Shown: positions 13,000 to 19,494, numbered from the stretch's first letter. The stretch is 20,834 bases of DNA from a virus (IMGVR_UViG_3300050821_002691:1-20834); one strand, 5' to 3'. The notes: generated by a model from the letters alone, not told the origin. Made by a program: numbers and translations.

Positions 13000-13667
13000 A
13001 GCCCGTTCATCCTCAAGAACTCGCGGCAAACTGCCGGATCGGCATGTGTAATCCAGTCTATCCCTGTCGGGAAATAGCGCCGCATGTTCTGCGCCGTCAC
13101 AGAACCTAGATCGTTCCTGTAGCCCCGGAACGGTAGGGCGAACACTTCCCCCTCGGTCAGTTTCTCAAGCCTGACTTCCGGGAAGTCGGTCGGGGTGACG
13201 TTCTCCCAGTCGTAGCGTTCGACCAGATCGCATCTCTCCACCCACCACGTGTCGGCGAACCATAGAGCCGTTTCCATCCACTGCCAGGGATGCGCTACGG
13301 GCGCCGCCACCTTCACCCCCGATCGGCCCATCTTGTTCAGTGTGGCCGCCACAGGATGGGAGAACAGCAAGTCCGTCTCGATATGCACCACCCAGTCATA
13401 CCGTCCGTCCACAGCTTCCTGTAGCCCTGCACAGAACGCCCTGCCCCAGCCGTCGCGCCCCGTCTTAGTCAGGTGCCCGATGTTGTCGCCGAGTTGCAGG
13501 ACGCGGGCGCGGCCGGTGTCCGGTAGGTCGGGGGACGCGCTATCCACGACGAGGATATCAGCGTCCGGGTTCAACTTGGTTACTAGGTCCAGCCATTGGG
13601 TGAATAGGTGGCGGGCCGGTTGGCCCTCCACATATGAAGTTCCGAACAGTAAAACGCGATTAGACAT
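12996..13667 (-). CDS. Probable GT-A-type glycosyltransferase
   Basis: A 223-residue protein whose N terminus (RVLLFGTSYV, then NPDADILVVDSASPD) reads like the first strands of a nucleotide-sugar-binding Rossmann-like fold. DWVVHIETDLLFSHP has a Glu-Thr-Asp in the place where GT-A enzymes carry the DxD metal/nucleotide motif. Trp/Asp-rich segments follow (HPWQWMETALWFADTWW). It would transfer a sugar from a nucleotide donor; acceptor unknown. It starts at ATG 13667, overlapping the KTSC gene by eight bases (ATGTCTAA), and ends in ATGA with the next gene. No membrane segment, so cytoplasmic. Family assignment is by pattern only; the ETD motif is not a perfect DxD. Confidence 0.6.
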   Translation of the reverse strand: MSNRVLLFGTSYVEGQPARHLFTQWLDLVTKLNPDADILVVDSASPDLPDTGRARVLQLGDNIGHLTKTGRDGWGRAFCAGLQEAVDGRYDWVVHIETDLLFSHPVAATLNKMGRSGVKVAAPVAHPWQWMETALWFADTWWVERCDLVERYDWENVTPTDFPEVRLEKLTEGEVFALPFRGYRNDLGSVTAQNMRRYFPTGIDWITHADPAVCREFLRMNGL

Positions 13668-13878
13668 ATCGGTGTGGAAAATTCTGTTTTACCTGCTCCG
13701 TCAGCGCCTTGCCGACCGACCAGGAGTTGGTCACTTCGTCCGCGAGTTTCGGTGGCACGCCGCTGTACACAGATGTTTTGCCCGAATCCCAGGTTACGTA
13801 TAACTCTTGCGTCTCGGCTGAATAGCCAACTGAGTCTACGTGTGAACTATAAATAGATCGCATCGGCGGCATAGACAT
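13660..13878 (-). CDS. KTSC-domain protein
   Basis: A 72-residue protein matching the KTSC pattern: a Ser-Ser start (RSIYSSHVDSVGYSAETQEL), a YVTWDSGKTSVYSGVP strand pair, and a final helix with SVGKALTEQVKQNF ending in a Tyr. KTSC domains are small and occur alone in many phages and bacteria, sometimes fused to nucleic-acid enzymes; their function is not well defined. The start is ATG 13878 at a TGATG junction; GTG 13881 directly before it is equally possible. It overlaps the following glycosyltransferase-like gene by eight bases. Confidence 0.78.
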   Translation of the reverse strand: MSMPPMRSIYSSHVDSVGYSAETQELYVTWDSGKTSVYSGVPPKLADEVTNSWSVGKALTEQVKQNFPHRYV

Positions 13879-14057
13879 CACTGCCTCACATCAAGTTCAT
13901 GAATGAACGTCTTGGGATTGGCCGCCCGTCGCGCTCGTAGGATCAACATCCTGGCAGACATATCTGCGAGCTTGCCCGACACAGACCGCCTCCCGTGGCA
14001 ATATCCGATCAGGTAGCAGATCGGGGGAATGAGAGGCAGGACGATCCAGGCAAGCAT
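13878..14057 (-). CDS. Small single-pass membrane protein
   Basis: A 59-residue protein with an N-terminal hydrophobic segment (MLAWIVLPLIPPICYLIGYC) followed by a basic stretch (HGRRSVSGK) and a charged helical tail (RMLILRARRAANPKTF). The charge distribution predicts an N-out, C-in inner-membrane protein; the segment could also be an uncleaved signal. It starts at ATG 14057 (TGATG junction with the previous gene; GTG 14060 also possible). Its role is unknown; lysis or host-interaction functions would be guesses. Confidence 0.62.
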   Translation of the reverse strand: MLAWIVLPLIPPICYLIGYCHGRRSVSGKLADMSARMLILRARRAANPKTFIHELDVRQ

Positions 14058-14371
14058 CACTCATCCACCTGGTCAGCCCAGACTGCCAACGCGGCGAGAT
14101 TGGCGAACAGAGGTTCCCACCAAGCGCCCTCCGTGCCGCAGAATTGGTGGCCTCTCACATCGCTCCCAGTGACGGTGTAATGACGACCTGGGGCCATGGC
14201 CCGTAGGTATTTCATTTGCAGATATTCAATCTCGGATGGCTCGCCCGTCACCGGATCATTGGGGCGTTGCTGCCTGCTTAGGAGATGCAGACAACGCCCG
14301 CCAAACCGCACCGAACGCCCATCATCCTCGCGCTCCGCGTGACGGCAGTCTCGGCAGAAACGGTCACTCAT
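14057..14371 (-). CDS. Cysteine-containing zinc-binding-like phage protein
   Basis: A 104-residue protein. It begins MSDRFCRDCRHAE with a C-x2-C pair, has a third Cys in GGRCLHLL and a fourth in HQFCGTEGAWWEP. Such short four-Cys proteins with the CG..G.WWEP ending recur in phage genomes and are thought to bind zinc. ATG 14371 makes an eight-base overlap (ATGAGTGA) with the upstream gene and has GAGG six to seven bases upstream, so it is preferred over the start at 14383. Function unknown. Confidence 0.65.
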   Translation of the reverse strand: MSDRFCRDCRHAEREDDGRSVRFGGRCLHLLSRQQRPNDPVTGEPSEIEYLQMKYLRAMAPGRHYTVTGSDVRGHQFCGTEGAWWEPLFANLAALAVWADQVDE

Positions 14372-14630
14372 CTTCGGCCTCACCCTCTATCGTCAATCCG
14401 TCGAAGTCATCTGCTGGCTTCTGCGCACCTAGGACGGCCGCCAACTCGCCAGCCTCGAATGCTTCGAATGCTTCCTGGCCGGCTGGGGTGGATCGGTGCC
14501 AGACACCGGTAACTTGCCGCGCGTATCCTTTGGCGACCAGCGACTTGATCGTCTCTTCCCAGTGGCCGACTGCCATGAGATCGTCTGTTCGCATAATCTC
14601 AAGTGCAACGGCCTCGCGGTCCGTAATCAT
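14364..14630 (-). CDS. Hypothetical, possibly winged-helix-like protein
   Basis: An 88-residue, acidic protein. ATG 14630 forms an ATGA overlap with the stop of the short Trp-rich gene upstream (14627-14776). The first 55 residues (TDREAVALEIMRTDDLMAVG, HWEETIKSLVAKGYARQV) have the helix-helix-helix-wing look of small winged-helix proteins. The rest is a low-complexity acidic tail (AFEAFEAGELAAVLG, then GEAEDE). DNA binding is only suggested by this pattern. Confidence 0.58.
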   Translation of the reverse strand: MITDREAVALEIMRTDDLMAVGHWEETIKSLVAKGYARQVTGVWHRSTPAGQEAFEAFEAGELAAVLGAQKPADDFDGLTIEGEAEDE

Positions 14631-14776
14631 TTGAAGAACCGCCTCCACTTGCCGCGAGTTTTACACCAGAACATATAGACAGCAGGCTTGTGACGCGGGC
14701 GCCATGGGACCCAAACAGCGACACCTCGGCACCACGTTGACCATTCGACGCTGACGTGTTTACTGGCCCACAACAT
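14627..14776 (-). CDS. 49-residue Trp-rich basic protein
   Basis: A short gene that fits exactly between its neighbours. ATG 14776 is shared with the TAA of the upstream gene (TAATG), AAGG lies eight bases upstream, and its TGA overlaps the next ATG (ATGA). It encodes seven Trp in 49 residues together with many Arg/Lys and three Phe near the C terminus (YMFWCKTRGKWRRFFK). The composition is like a membrane-interacting or nucleic-acid-binding peptide. No family recognised. The perfect start/stop fit makes a real gene likely. Confidence 0.62.
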   Translation of the reverse strand: MLWASKHVSVEWSTWCRGVAVWVPWRPRHKPAVYMFWCKTRGKWRRFFK

Positions 14777-15072
14777 TATCGGCGCCTTACATTATCGTTC
14801 GCCTTAGCCGCATTCAGCATGATTTCCCGTATCACAGGCAGCAGGACGGCATCGGTGTCCTCAACCGATTCATCGCTGAAAAGAACGAATGGGATAGGCA
14901 TTAGCATCCCCCGATGCGGCCCATCGGGCACACGCTGGATCAGTATTCTGCGACGGTCGGCACGGTGGGAGCCAAGAGAAGCAAACGCGAACTCTTCCTC
15001 GTTAGGGTTCGGCAGCCTGATCCGCGTGAGGCGATCCGGGTGCGCGATGAAGAACTGGGTATCATTGAGCAT
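14776..15072 (-). CDS. Hypothetical protein
   Basis: A 98-residue protein with ATG 15072 and a strong GGAGGG six bases upstream. It begins MLNDTQFFIAHPDRLTRIRL and reads as a compact alpha/beta protein with a charged, polar surface. Two-thirds along it has PIPFVLFSDESVEDTDAVLL, and it ends in a basic NVRRR. It overlaps the end of the 14940-15314 frame by 133 bases, which is exceptional here. Of the two frames, this one has the more protein-like composition in the shared part. No family recognised. Confidence 0.62.
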   Translation of the reverse strand: MLNDTQFFIAHPDRLTRIRLPNPNEEEFAFASLGSHRADRRRILIQRVPDGPHRGMLMPIPFVLFSDESVEDTDAVLLPVIREIMLNAAKANDNVRRR

Positions 15073-15314
15073 TCCATCCCTCCTGCCGCCTTGACGAATA
15101 CCTGGCCGCTGTCTCGGACTTCCTTCACGGTGTCGCGGGCGTTATGCTCGCGATAAAATGCCAGCGTCGCAACGCAGCAAATCTCGAATGGCGCTTCGTC
15201 TAGAGCGCGGCGGACCGTCACTGGTAGGGCGTCGTAGGCACGCATCTGACGCGCGCGGTCCGCCACGCCGGAGAAGTCGTAGCCTGGGACTGCGACGGAG
15301 TTACCCTGCGGCAT
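14940..15314 (-). CDS. Hypothetical protein with doubtful C terminus
   Basis: A 124-residue frame beginning at ATG 15314, which overlaps the end of the glycosyltransferase-HNH fusion by 14 bases. The first 80 residues look genuine (ADRARQMRAYDALPVTVRRA; two adjacent Cys at EICCVATLAFYREHN; then a helix). The last 44 (SMIPSSSSRTRIASRGSG onward) are Ser/Arg/Leu-rich and coincide with the out-of-frame neighbour 14776-15072, so they may be an antiframe by-product. A frameshift near 15060-15090, natural or from sequencing, would end this gene just past the neighbour's start. The natural end is thus uncertain. Confidence 0.5.
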   Translation of the reverse strand: MPQGNSVAVPGYDFSGVADRARQMRAYDALPVTVRRALDEAPFEICCVATLAFYREHNARDTVKEVRDSGQVFVKAAGGMECSMIPSSSSRTRIASRGSGCRTLTRKSSRLLLLAPTVPTVAEY

Positions 15315-15846
15315 CTTCTTCTGGCTCGTCTTCCGGCCTATCTGGCGGCCCGTCGGGGAAATTGAGAACTGCAAATTTACCAAAGTGTTTAGTGGCGCCG
15401 GCATCATATGCGATGGCGGCATCTGTTGCTGACGGGAATGTCCCCAGATGGACGTCCTTTTGGGACACGCTTAACTTCGCCGTCCAGTTTCCAGAGCGCT
15501 CTTCTGTTACACCCCTGAACCCGCTTCGTCCTATCACGAAGGACTTATTTGCGCAGTTCTGTTCCCTAGACGCCTTCCTTAGATTGACCCATCTATTATC
15601 CATTCCGTCTCTATTCACGTGGTCAATTTCATGGCTGGGCCACTCACCTGTCATGAGAAGCCACGCAACCCTATGGGCGGCATACCGAACCCTGGAGACT
15701 CTCAGATCAATGTAACCCCCTGTAGTTTTATGACCAACAACTCCTCCAATACGACCTTTCCCATACTTATTCGGCTTTACTCTCCATGTGAACAAACCGC
15801 TTTCTGGGTCGTAGTTCCATAGTGACGCAGCCATATCATACGTCAT
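15301..15846 (-). other. HNH-AP2 homing-endonuclease module, C-terminal part of the fusion gene
   Basis: Residues 486-666 of the 15301-17301 protein reproduce a complete free-standing HNH-AP2 endonuclease. It begins MTYDMAASLWNYDPESGLF, continues with AAHRVAWLLMTGEWPSHEID and HVNRDGMDNRWVNLRKASRE (HNH_3-like), and ends with the AP2-like DNA-binding GFRGVTEERSGNWTAKL and LGTFPSATDAAIAYD. ATG 15846 is a possible internal start but has only a weak ribosome-binding site. The stretch looks AT-richer than the preceding glycosyltransferase part, consistent with a mobile gene captured at the 3' end. Confidence 0.72.
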
Positions 15847-17301
15847 AACTTTTGCTACTTGTCCCAAAATAGTTATAGGACCGTCGCGCTTAGTAGTTTT
15901 CTCGGTAAGAGCTATGACCATCCTATCAAACACAGGTCCCCAAGAACAATCTAGACCCTGCCTCATGATCTTTGTCTTGGGATACCAAAGAGCCTGATGA
16001 CCTACGCGACCCATTCTATAATCGCCGCCAAGCCTAGACAGCGGAACCCAGCATTCGATGCCAGTCGCAGCCGCTAGATGCGCAACGAAAGACTCGCACG
16101 AGATAACGAGATCGACCTCGCGCAAGATCGCCACCGTATCGGTTGAATCCTTGATCCAGTTGGAAAGATCGCGGATTAACGAAGCACACCCAGCGTCATG
16201 AAGATCCTTCACGCGCTCCCCAACCTGGACACTGTAAATTTGAATGCCAGGCACCTGATACAGCGCCAAAAACTCGGTTACGGGGATAGACCGATACTTA
16301 TCTATATCGTTCATCGGACTGCCGGCATAAGCAATCGCGATGTTGAACCGTCCTGGTATCTTCCATCCTTGCGGAACACCAGACCGGCATGGCGGCATCT
16401 CCCACACCTGCCGTTGATCCCGTATTTGCTCCGTTGTAAGGCCAAGAGCATCAGGAAGACTGACAACCGGGCACCAATACGCCGCGATCGGAAACGTCGG
16501 CGACTGCGGGATAACCTCGACGTTCTTCAGCCCAGAGAACGCCGATGTCATCATGCGGAGGATTTCAGGCTGCACGCGGAATATCAGCTTCTTGACGCGC
16601 TTGGATGCGGCGGAGATGAACCGCGCAAAACTCAAAGTATCCCCAGCACCCTGGTCAGCCTCGACCAGCAATTCCACGCCGGTCTCGCCGTCCCACTTGA
16701 TATACGGCATAGAAAGGAACTGGGGGATTCTGTAGGCGAATCGCGAGTGGAAATGCCTCAACCCCTCCGCGTAATCGCCGGCAAACAGGTGAGCAAACGC
16801 CAGGCCAGTTTCAATGATCGGCTCCTTGGACATCTCGAACGCCATCTTGGCGTATTCTAGGGACTCACCGATCTTTCCCTGTATGGACAGCGCCAAGGAC
16901 AGGTTCGTCCACGCGAACGCGCGACCTTCCTGATCTAGTGTCGGATCGGCCTCCAGCAACTTGATTGCATCTCGTGCGACCGTCTCAGCCTCGTCTATCT
17001 GGCCATTATTTACCAGACGATGCCCAAGGTTGACCATCGCCTTGGCTTGCAGTTCTGGCGTCAGGTCGCCTTTCTCGTCGCCGGTGGGGCATTCCAGGCA
17101 GCGTCGGAATGCCGAGATGGACGCCGGCAGTTGGTGTAGATCGGCCAGCGCATTCCCCATGGCGTACCAGCCCACAGCCATCGTGGGATCGGCGACTGTA
17201 GCGCTACAAAGCAAGCGATAGGCGAGTTGCGTGTCCGACTTGACTACTTCTATCGCCTTATTGTGGAATGATATCGATTGATTGCGCGCCTCGATGTTCA
17301 T
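15301..17301 (-). CDS. TPR-glycosyltransferase fused to HNH-AP2 endonuclease
   Basis: A 666-residue fusion. Residues about 1-200 are TPR-like helical repeats (GWYAMGNALADLHQLPASIS; AWTNLSLALSIQGKIGESLE). Residues about 210-470 resemble the heptosyl/O-GlcNAc-type (GT-B) transferase that often follows TPRs in phages and bacteria: KWDGETGVELLVEADQGAGD, NIAIAYAGSP, then VDLVISCESFVAHLAAATGI, and a final WYPKTKIMRQ. Residues 486-666 are a full HNH-AP2 endonuclease. The TPR part would hold a partner or acceptor, and the GT part would glycosylate an unknown target in the cytoplasm. It starts at ATG 17301 (ATGA overlap with the upstream gene; GGAGG seven bases before). No stop or break separates the parts. 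The fusion is unusual and may be a recent capture; the GT C terminus appears complete. Confidence 0.78.
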   Translation of the reverse strand: MNIEARNQSISFHNKAIEVVKSDTQLAYRLLCSATVADPTMAVGWYAMGNALADLHQLPASISAFRRCLECPTGDEKGDLTPELQAKAMVNLGHRLVNNGQIDEAETVARDAIKLLEADPTLDQEGRAFAWTNLSLALSIQGKIGESLEYAKMAFEMSKEPIIETGLAFAHLFAGDYAEGLRHFHSRFAYRIPQFLSMPYIKWDGETGVELLVEADQGAGDTLSFARFISAASKRVKKLIFRVQPEILRMMTSAFSGLKNVEVIPQSPTFPIAAYWCPVVSLPDALGLTTEQIRDQRQVWEMPPCRSGVPQGWKIPGRFNIAIAYAGSPMNDIDKYRSIPVTEFLALYQVPGIQIYSVQVGERVKDLHDAGCASLIRDLSNWIKDSTDTVAILREVDLVISCESFVAHLAAATGIECWVPLSRLGGDYRMGRVGHQALWYPKTKIMRQGLDCSWGPVFDRMVIALTEKTTKRDGPITILGQVAKVMTYDMAASLWNYDPESGLFTWRVKPNKYGKGRIGGVVGHKTTGGYIDLRVSRVRYAAHRVAWLLMTGEWPSHEIDHVNRDGMDNRWVNLRKASREQNCANKSFVIGRSGFRGVTEERSGNWTAKLSVSQKDVHLGTFPSATDAAIAYDAGATKHFGKFAVLNFPDGPPDRPEDEPEEDAAG

Positions 17302-17774
17302 TCCGCCGCCTCCGAGAGTGCGGGGTGGAGATGTTCGACTTGAACGGGACCGCGTATATTGACCACCATATTACATGCCAACTGGACGGCTTCCTCCGCT
17401 GACCTGCCGAGCCGCATTGCGGTCTCCGCGACAATGCAGGCGGACTGACTACCTATCACCGAAATCTTACCTTCTGGCACGAACCCAGATACGCCTTTTG
17501 AGTTTCGCCAAAGTGTGCCGTCTGGTTTCAGAAGCAGGATATCTAGCGAGTTGTCTCCTTCCGCGTCGGATAAGAATGCCGGCTGCTTTTCTGGTCTGCC
17601 CTCTCTAAGCCACTCCATCGCCAGCCAGCAATCGGCGGTGAACCCAGACATGCCAGCTAACGTGCCGTCTTGCAGGCGAAGTATCTTTGGAAATACGCAC
17701 ATCGAAAATAGCGATCCTGATATCTCAGCGCTATCGGCAGCCATTACGCCGTCCTTTACGGCTATCAGAGTCAC
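17298..17774 (-). CDS. HslV/Anbu-like Ntn-hydrolase (proteasome-type peptidase)
   Basis: A 158-residue protein. With the start at GTG 17774 (GTGA overlap with the upstream stop) it begins Met-Thr, so Met removal would expose an N-terminal Thr nucleophile as in HslV. In mature numbering the motifs are T1 (TLIAVKDGVMAADS), D13, G19, K29 (PKILRLQDG), a Gly-rich AGMSGFTAD (39-47) and IGSQSA with S108. The D13-to-K29 spacing of 16 equals HslV's D17-to-K33. An in-frame TTG at 17780 would add two residues before the Thr. The length is close to the 174 residues of HslV. It would be a cytoplasmic threonine peptidase; no HslU-type ATPase is seen here. Its target (host protein or phage assembly component) is unknown. 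It overlaps the fusion gene by ATGA. Confidence 0.78.
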   Translation of the reverse strand: MTLIAVKDGVMAADSAEISGSLFSMCVFPKILRLQDGTLAGMSGFTADCWLAMEWLREGRPEKQPAFLSDAEGDNSLDILLLKPDGTLWRNSKGVSGFVPEGKISVIGSQSACIVAETAMRLGRSAEEAVQLACNMVVNIRGPVQVEHLHPALSEAAE

Positions 17775-18715
17775 CGCCAAACCCCCATCGGCAATGGCGC
17801 CGCACTCTCCATCTTCGCGATACGCCCAATCGCGGCGTCACTGGCAGCGCGGCCCTGCGGCGGGGCCTCAGCCTTGTCTAGCGCGCCGCGCAGAGCCTTG
17901 CGGGCCGGCTGGTTTACCTTGCCGCCAGCGATGTGGCCGATGACGCGCTCGACTTCCTGGTGGATTGCGTCGGTGGGGTTGGTCGGCGCGGGATCGTCGC
18001 TTATTTGGGCCGGCAGAGCAATGGGCGTGACATACCTAGAGTCAATCGGTGCATCGTCATGCGTCGCTGGTACATTGAACGTCGCGGGCTTGGGATCGTC
18101 TACTGGGCCGCCGGTGCAGGGGTCGAATGCGACGACGACAGGCCCCGAGTTACCGGTCAGAAGAGGCCATTGGGCGAGAGTGTGGCCCGCGCGGTGCATC
18201 TCGGCATAATCGCGCAGCTTACGGTTCTCTGCCTCTAGCTCGGCGATGCGGGTCGTTTCGTGTAAGACGCGTTGCCCTGGTTCGCCGTCGAATAGCGGCG
18301 GTCCCAACTCGTCGGGCCACCAGACGCGATGCCCAGCCATAGCTCGGCCTTCCGATTCGTCGCGCCACTCTGCCGGGCCAAGGTAGCGATATTCCGACGT
18401 CTCGGCTGCCGACATAGCCCGGGCATCACCATGAGCCAGCCATGAGCCATCACACCATTCCCAAGGCTCCGGCGTGTTTGTGGGTATGTCCAGCAGCCAG
18501 TGATAGGTCTTGTCGGCATGCTCCGGCGGCGGTCGGAGTTCACCAGCAACCGCAGCCATTACTGCCGGCGCCGCCGTTCCTTCTGCGCCGCTCATGGCAT
18601 TCTCCTGCAATATCCTCAGAAACGAATTGGCGCCGTAGAGTTCGGCCATGGTGCCATGAGCGACATTCTCCAACAATCGGCGGGTGACCTCGTTCAGCTC
18701 GTTCTCAATGCTCAT
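17771..18715 (-). CDS. Hypothetical protein with coiled-coil segment
   Basis: A 314-residue protein starting at ATG 18715 with GGGAGG upstream (ATGA overlap). The N-terminal part is helical (ENELNEVTRRLLENVAHGTM). A Trp-rich middle follows (PEPWEWCDGSWLAHGD; AMAGHRVWWPDELGP). Then comes a short coiled coil (TTRIAELEAENRKLRDYAEM), and finally an Asp/Pro/Ala-rich, largely disordered end. No known family. Its length and layout (helix, compact Trp-rich part, coiled coil, disordered tail) fit a phage accessory or structural protein, with no firm evidence for either. Confidence 0.6.
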   Translation of the reverse strand: MSIENELNEVTRRLLENVAHGTMAELYGANSFLRILQENAMSGAEGTAAPAVMAAVAGELRPPPEHADKTYHWLLDIPTNTPEPWEWCDGSWLAHGDARAMSAAETSEYRYLGPAEWRDESEGRAMAGHRVWWPDELGPPLFDGEPGQRVLHETTRIAELEAENRKLRDYAEMHRAGHTLAQWPLLTGNSGPVVVAFDPCTGGPVDDPKPATFNVPATHDDAPIDSRYVTPIALPAQISDDPAPTNPTDAIHQEVERVIGHIAGGKVNQPARKALRGALDKAEAPPQGRAASDAAIGRIAKMESAAPLPMGVWR

Positions 18716-19116
18716 CCCGCAACCTCCCTGGCCGCCGCCAGAAACTTCCCGCTTGGCACTGGTTTAGCTTCCGGAGCTGGCGGTGCCACCACCGGCCGCC
18801 GCAGATATTCCGCGCTAGGCAGGAACGCGAAGCCGGGTTCGGCGCTGATTTCCTCTGGTGTGATCATTATGAGAGTCAGCATATCCATGCTCTCTATCTT
18901 CCAGCATTCAGTGATAATAAATGGCGATATTTCAATGGTGTTACTCATCGTCACGTGGTCTGTAAAAAATCTAGGCATGCGTGGTCTGCGATAGCGTTGA
19001 ACGGAACGTTCGTGTTTCTTCTCGAACGCGTCAGACACATCCTCTGGCACCATCAACAGCCCGATATACACACCCCTATCGTCCGCCAACTTGAACCACG
19101 CACCCGACAGCCTCAT
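18712..19116 (-). CDS. Hypothetical protein
   Basis: A 134-residue protein with ATG 19116 (ATGA overlap; GGAGGG seven bases upstream). This start is preferred over 19155 because the 13 extra residues would overlap the zinc-ribbon-like gene. It begins MRLSGAWFKLADDRGVYIGL, has a beta-rich middle (NTIEISPFIITECWKIESMD) and a Pro/Ala-rich C terminus (PVVAPPAPEAKPVPSGKF). No family recognised and no metal motif. Confidence 0.6.
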   Translation of the reverse strand: MRLSGAWFKLADDRGVYIGLLMVPEDVSDAFEKKHERSVQRYRRPRMPRFFTDHVTMSNTIEISPFIITECWKIESMDMLTLIMITPEEISAEPGFAFLPSAEYLRRPVVAPPAPEAKPVPSGKFLAAAREVAG

Positions 19117-19313
19117 CCCCCAACCCTCCGCACACCCACGTTCTTCTCCACGCAAAGCACCACCGAGAACCGCGTTCCTGCCGGACCTACCGAGCCGTCA
19201 GGGCGGGCGACGACGGTGGACCATGTGTGCTGCCACTCGCCAGTCTCAACCCGCCGCGTAGGGGCGTGGCCGTTAGCGCAATGAACGCAAGTAGGGCGGC
19301 TGGCGGTGGTCAC
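19113..19313 (-). CDS. Small zinc-ribbon-like protein
   Basis: A 66-residue protein starting at GTG 19313 (GTGA overlap with the 14-codon ORF; GGGAGG two bases upstream). It has TCVHCANGHAPTRRVETGEW, where a C-x2-C pair and a His could hold zinc, and a third Cys in VVLCVEKN. Only three cysteines are present, so a complete zinc ribbon is not certain. The middle contains WSTVVARPDGSVGPAGTRFS. No function assigned. Confidence 0.58.
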   Translation of the reverse strand: MTTASRPTCVHCANGHAPTRRVETGEWQHTWSTVVARPDGSVGPAGTRFSVVLCVEKNVGVRRVGG

Positions 19314-19354
19314 CGCCTCCCACCCCGCCCTTTATGCGGCCGACCGCAAGCCAT
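19310..19354 (-). CDS. 14-codon coupling ORF
   Basis: ATG 19354 is shared with the TGA of the upstream gene (TGATG), and its own TGA is shared with the next GTG start (GTGA). It would encode only MACGRPHKGRGGRR. It exactly bridges the 40-base gap between two genes. It may serve to pass ribosomes along rather than make a functional peptide, or may be chance. Confidence 0.35.
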   Translation of the reverse strand: MACGRPHKGRGGRR

Positions 19355-19494
19355 CACCCAGCCCGCCCCTGCTTGTTCAGCTTGAAATCGGGGCTATCAG
19401 ACCGCCACGCCGGCTCAGCCTTCTCGCCCCGATCGCAGACGCCGACGGGTCGGGTGATGATGATGTGTTTCGTTTCGGGTTTGGTTTCAGCCAT
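19354..19494 (-). CDS. 46-residue hypothetical protein
   Basis: ATG 19494 with AGGAGC eight to nine bases upstream. The ribosome-binding site overlaps the stop of the membrane gene upstream. The protein is polar and basic (MAETKPETKHIIITRPVGV, then DRGEKAEPAWRSDSPDFKLN) with one Cys. A longer frame from 19719 exists, but its extra N-terminal part is Arg/His-rich and overlaps two better-supported genes. Function unknown. Confidence 0.6.
   Translation of the reverse strand: MAETKPETKHIIITRPVGVCDRGEKAEPAWRSDSPDFKLNKQGRAG

Noticed and set aside
15158-15715. 185-codon plus-strand frame
   Set aside because: Antisense to the HNH-AP2 module and the start of the next gene; Ser/Arg-rich low-quality composition.
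16198-16860. 220-codon plus-strand frame
   Set aside because: It is antisense to the TPR-glycosyltransferase, whose motifs are coherent; the plus-strand product is Arg/His/Pro-rich with no recognisable pattern.
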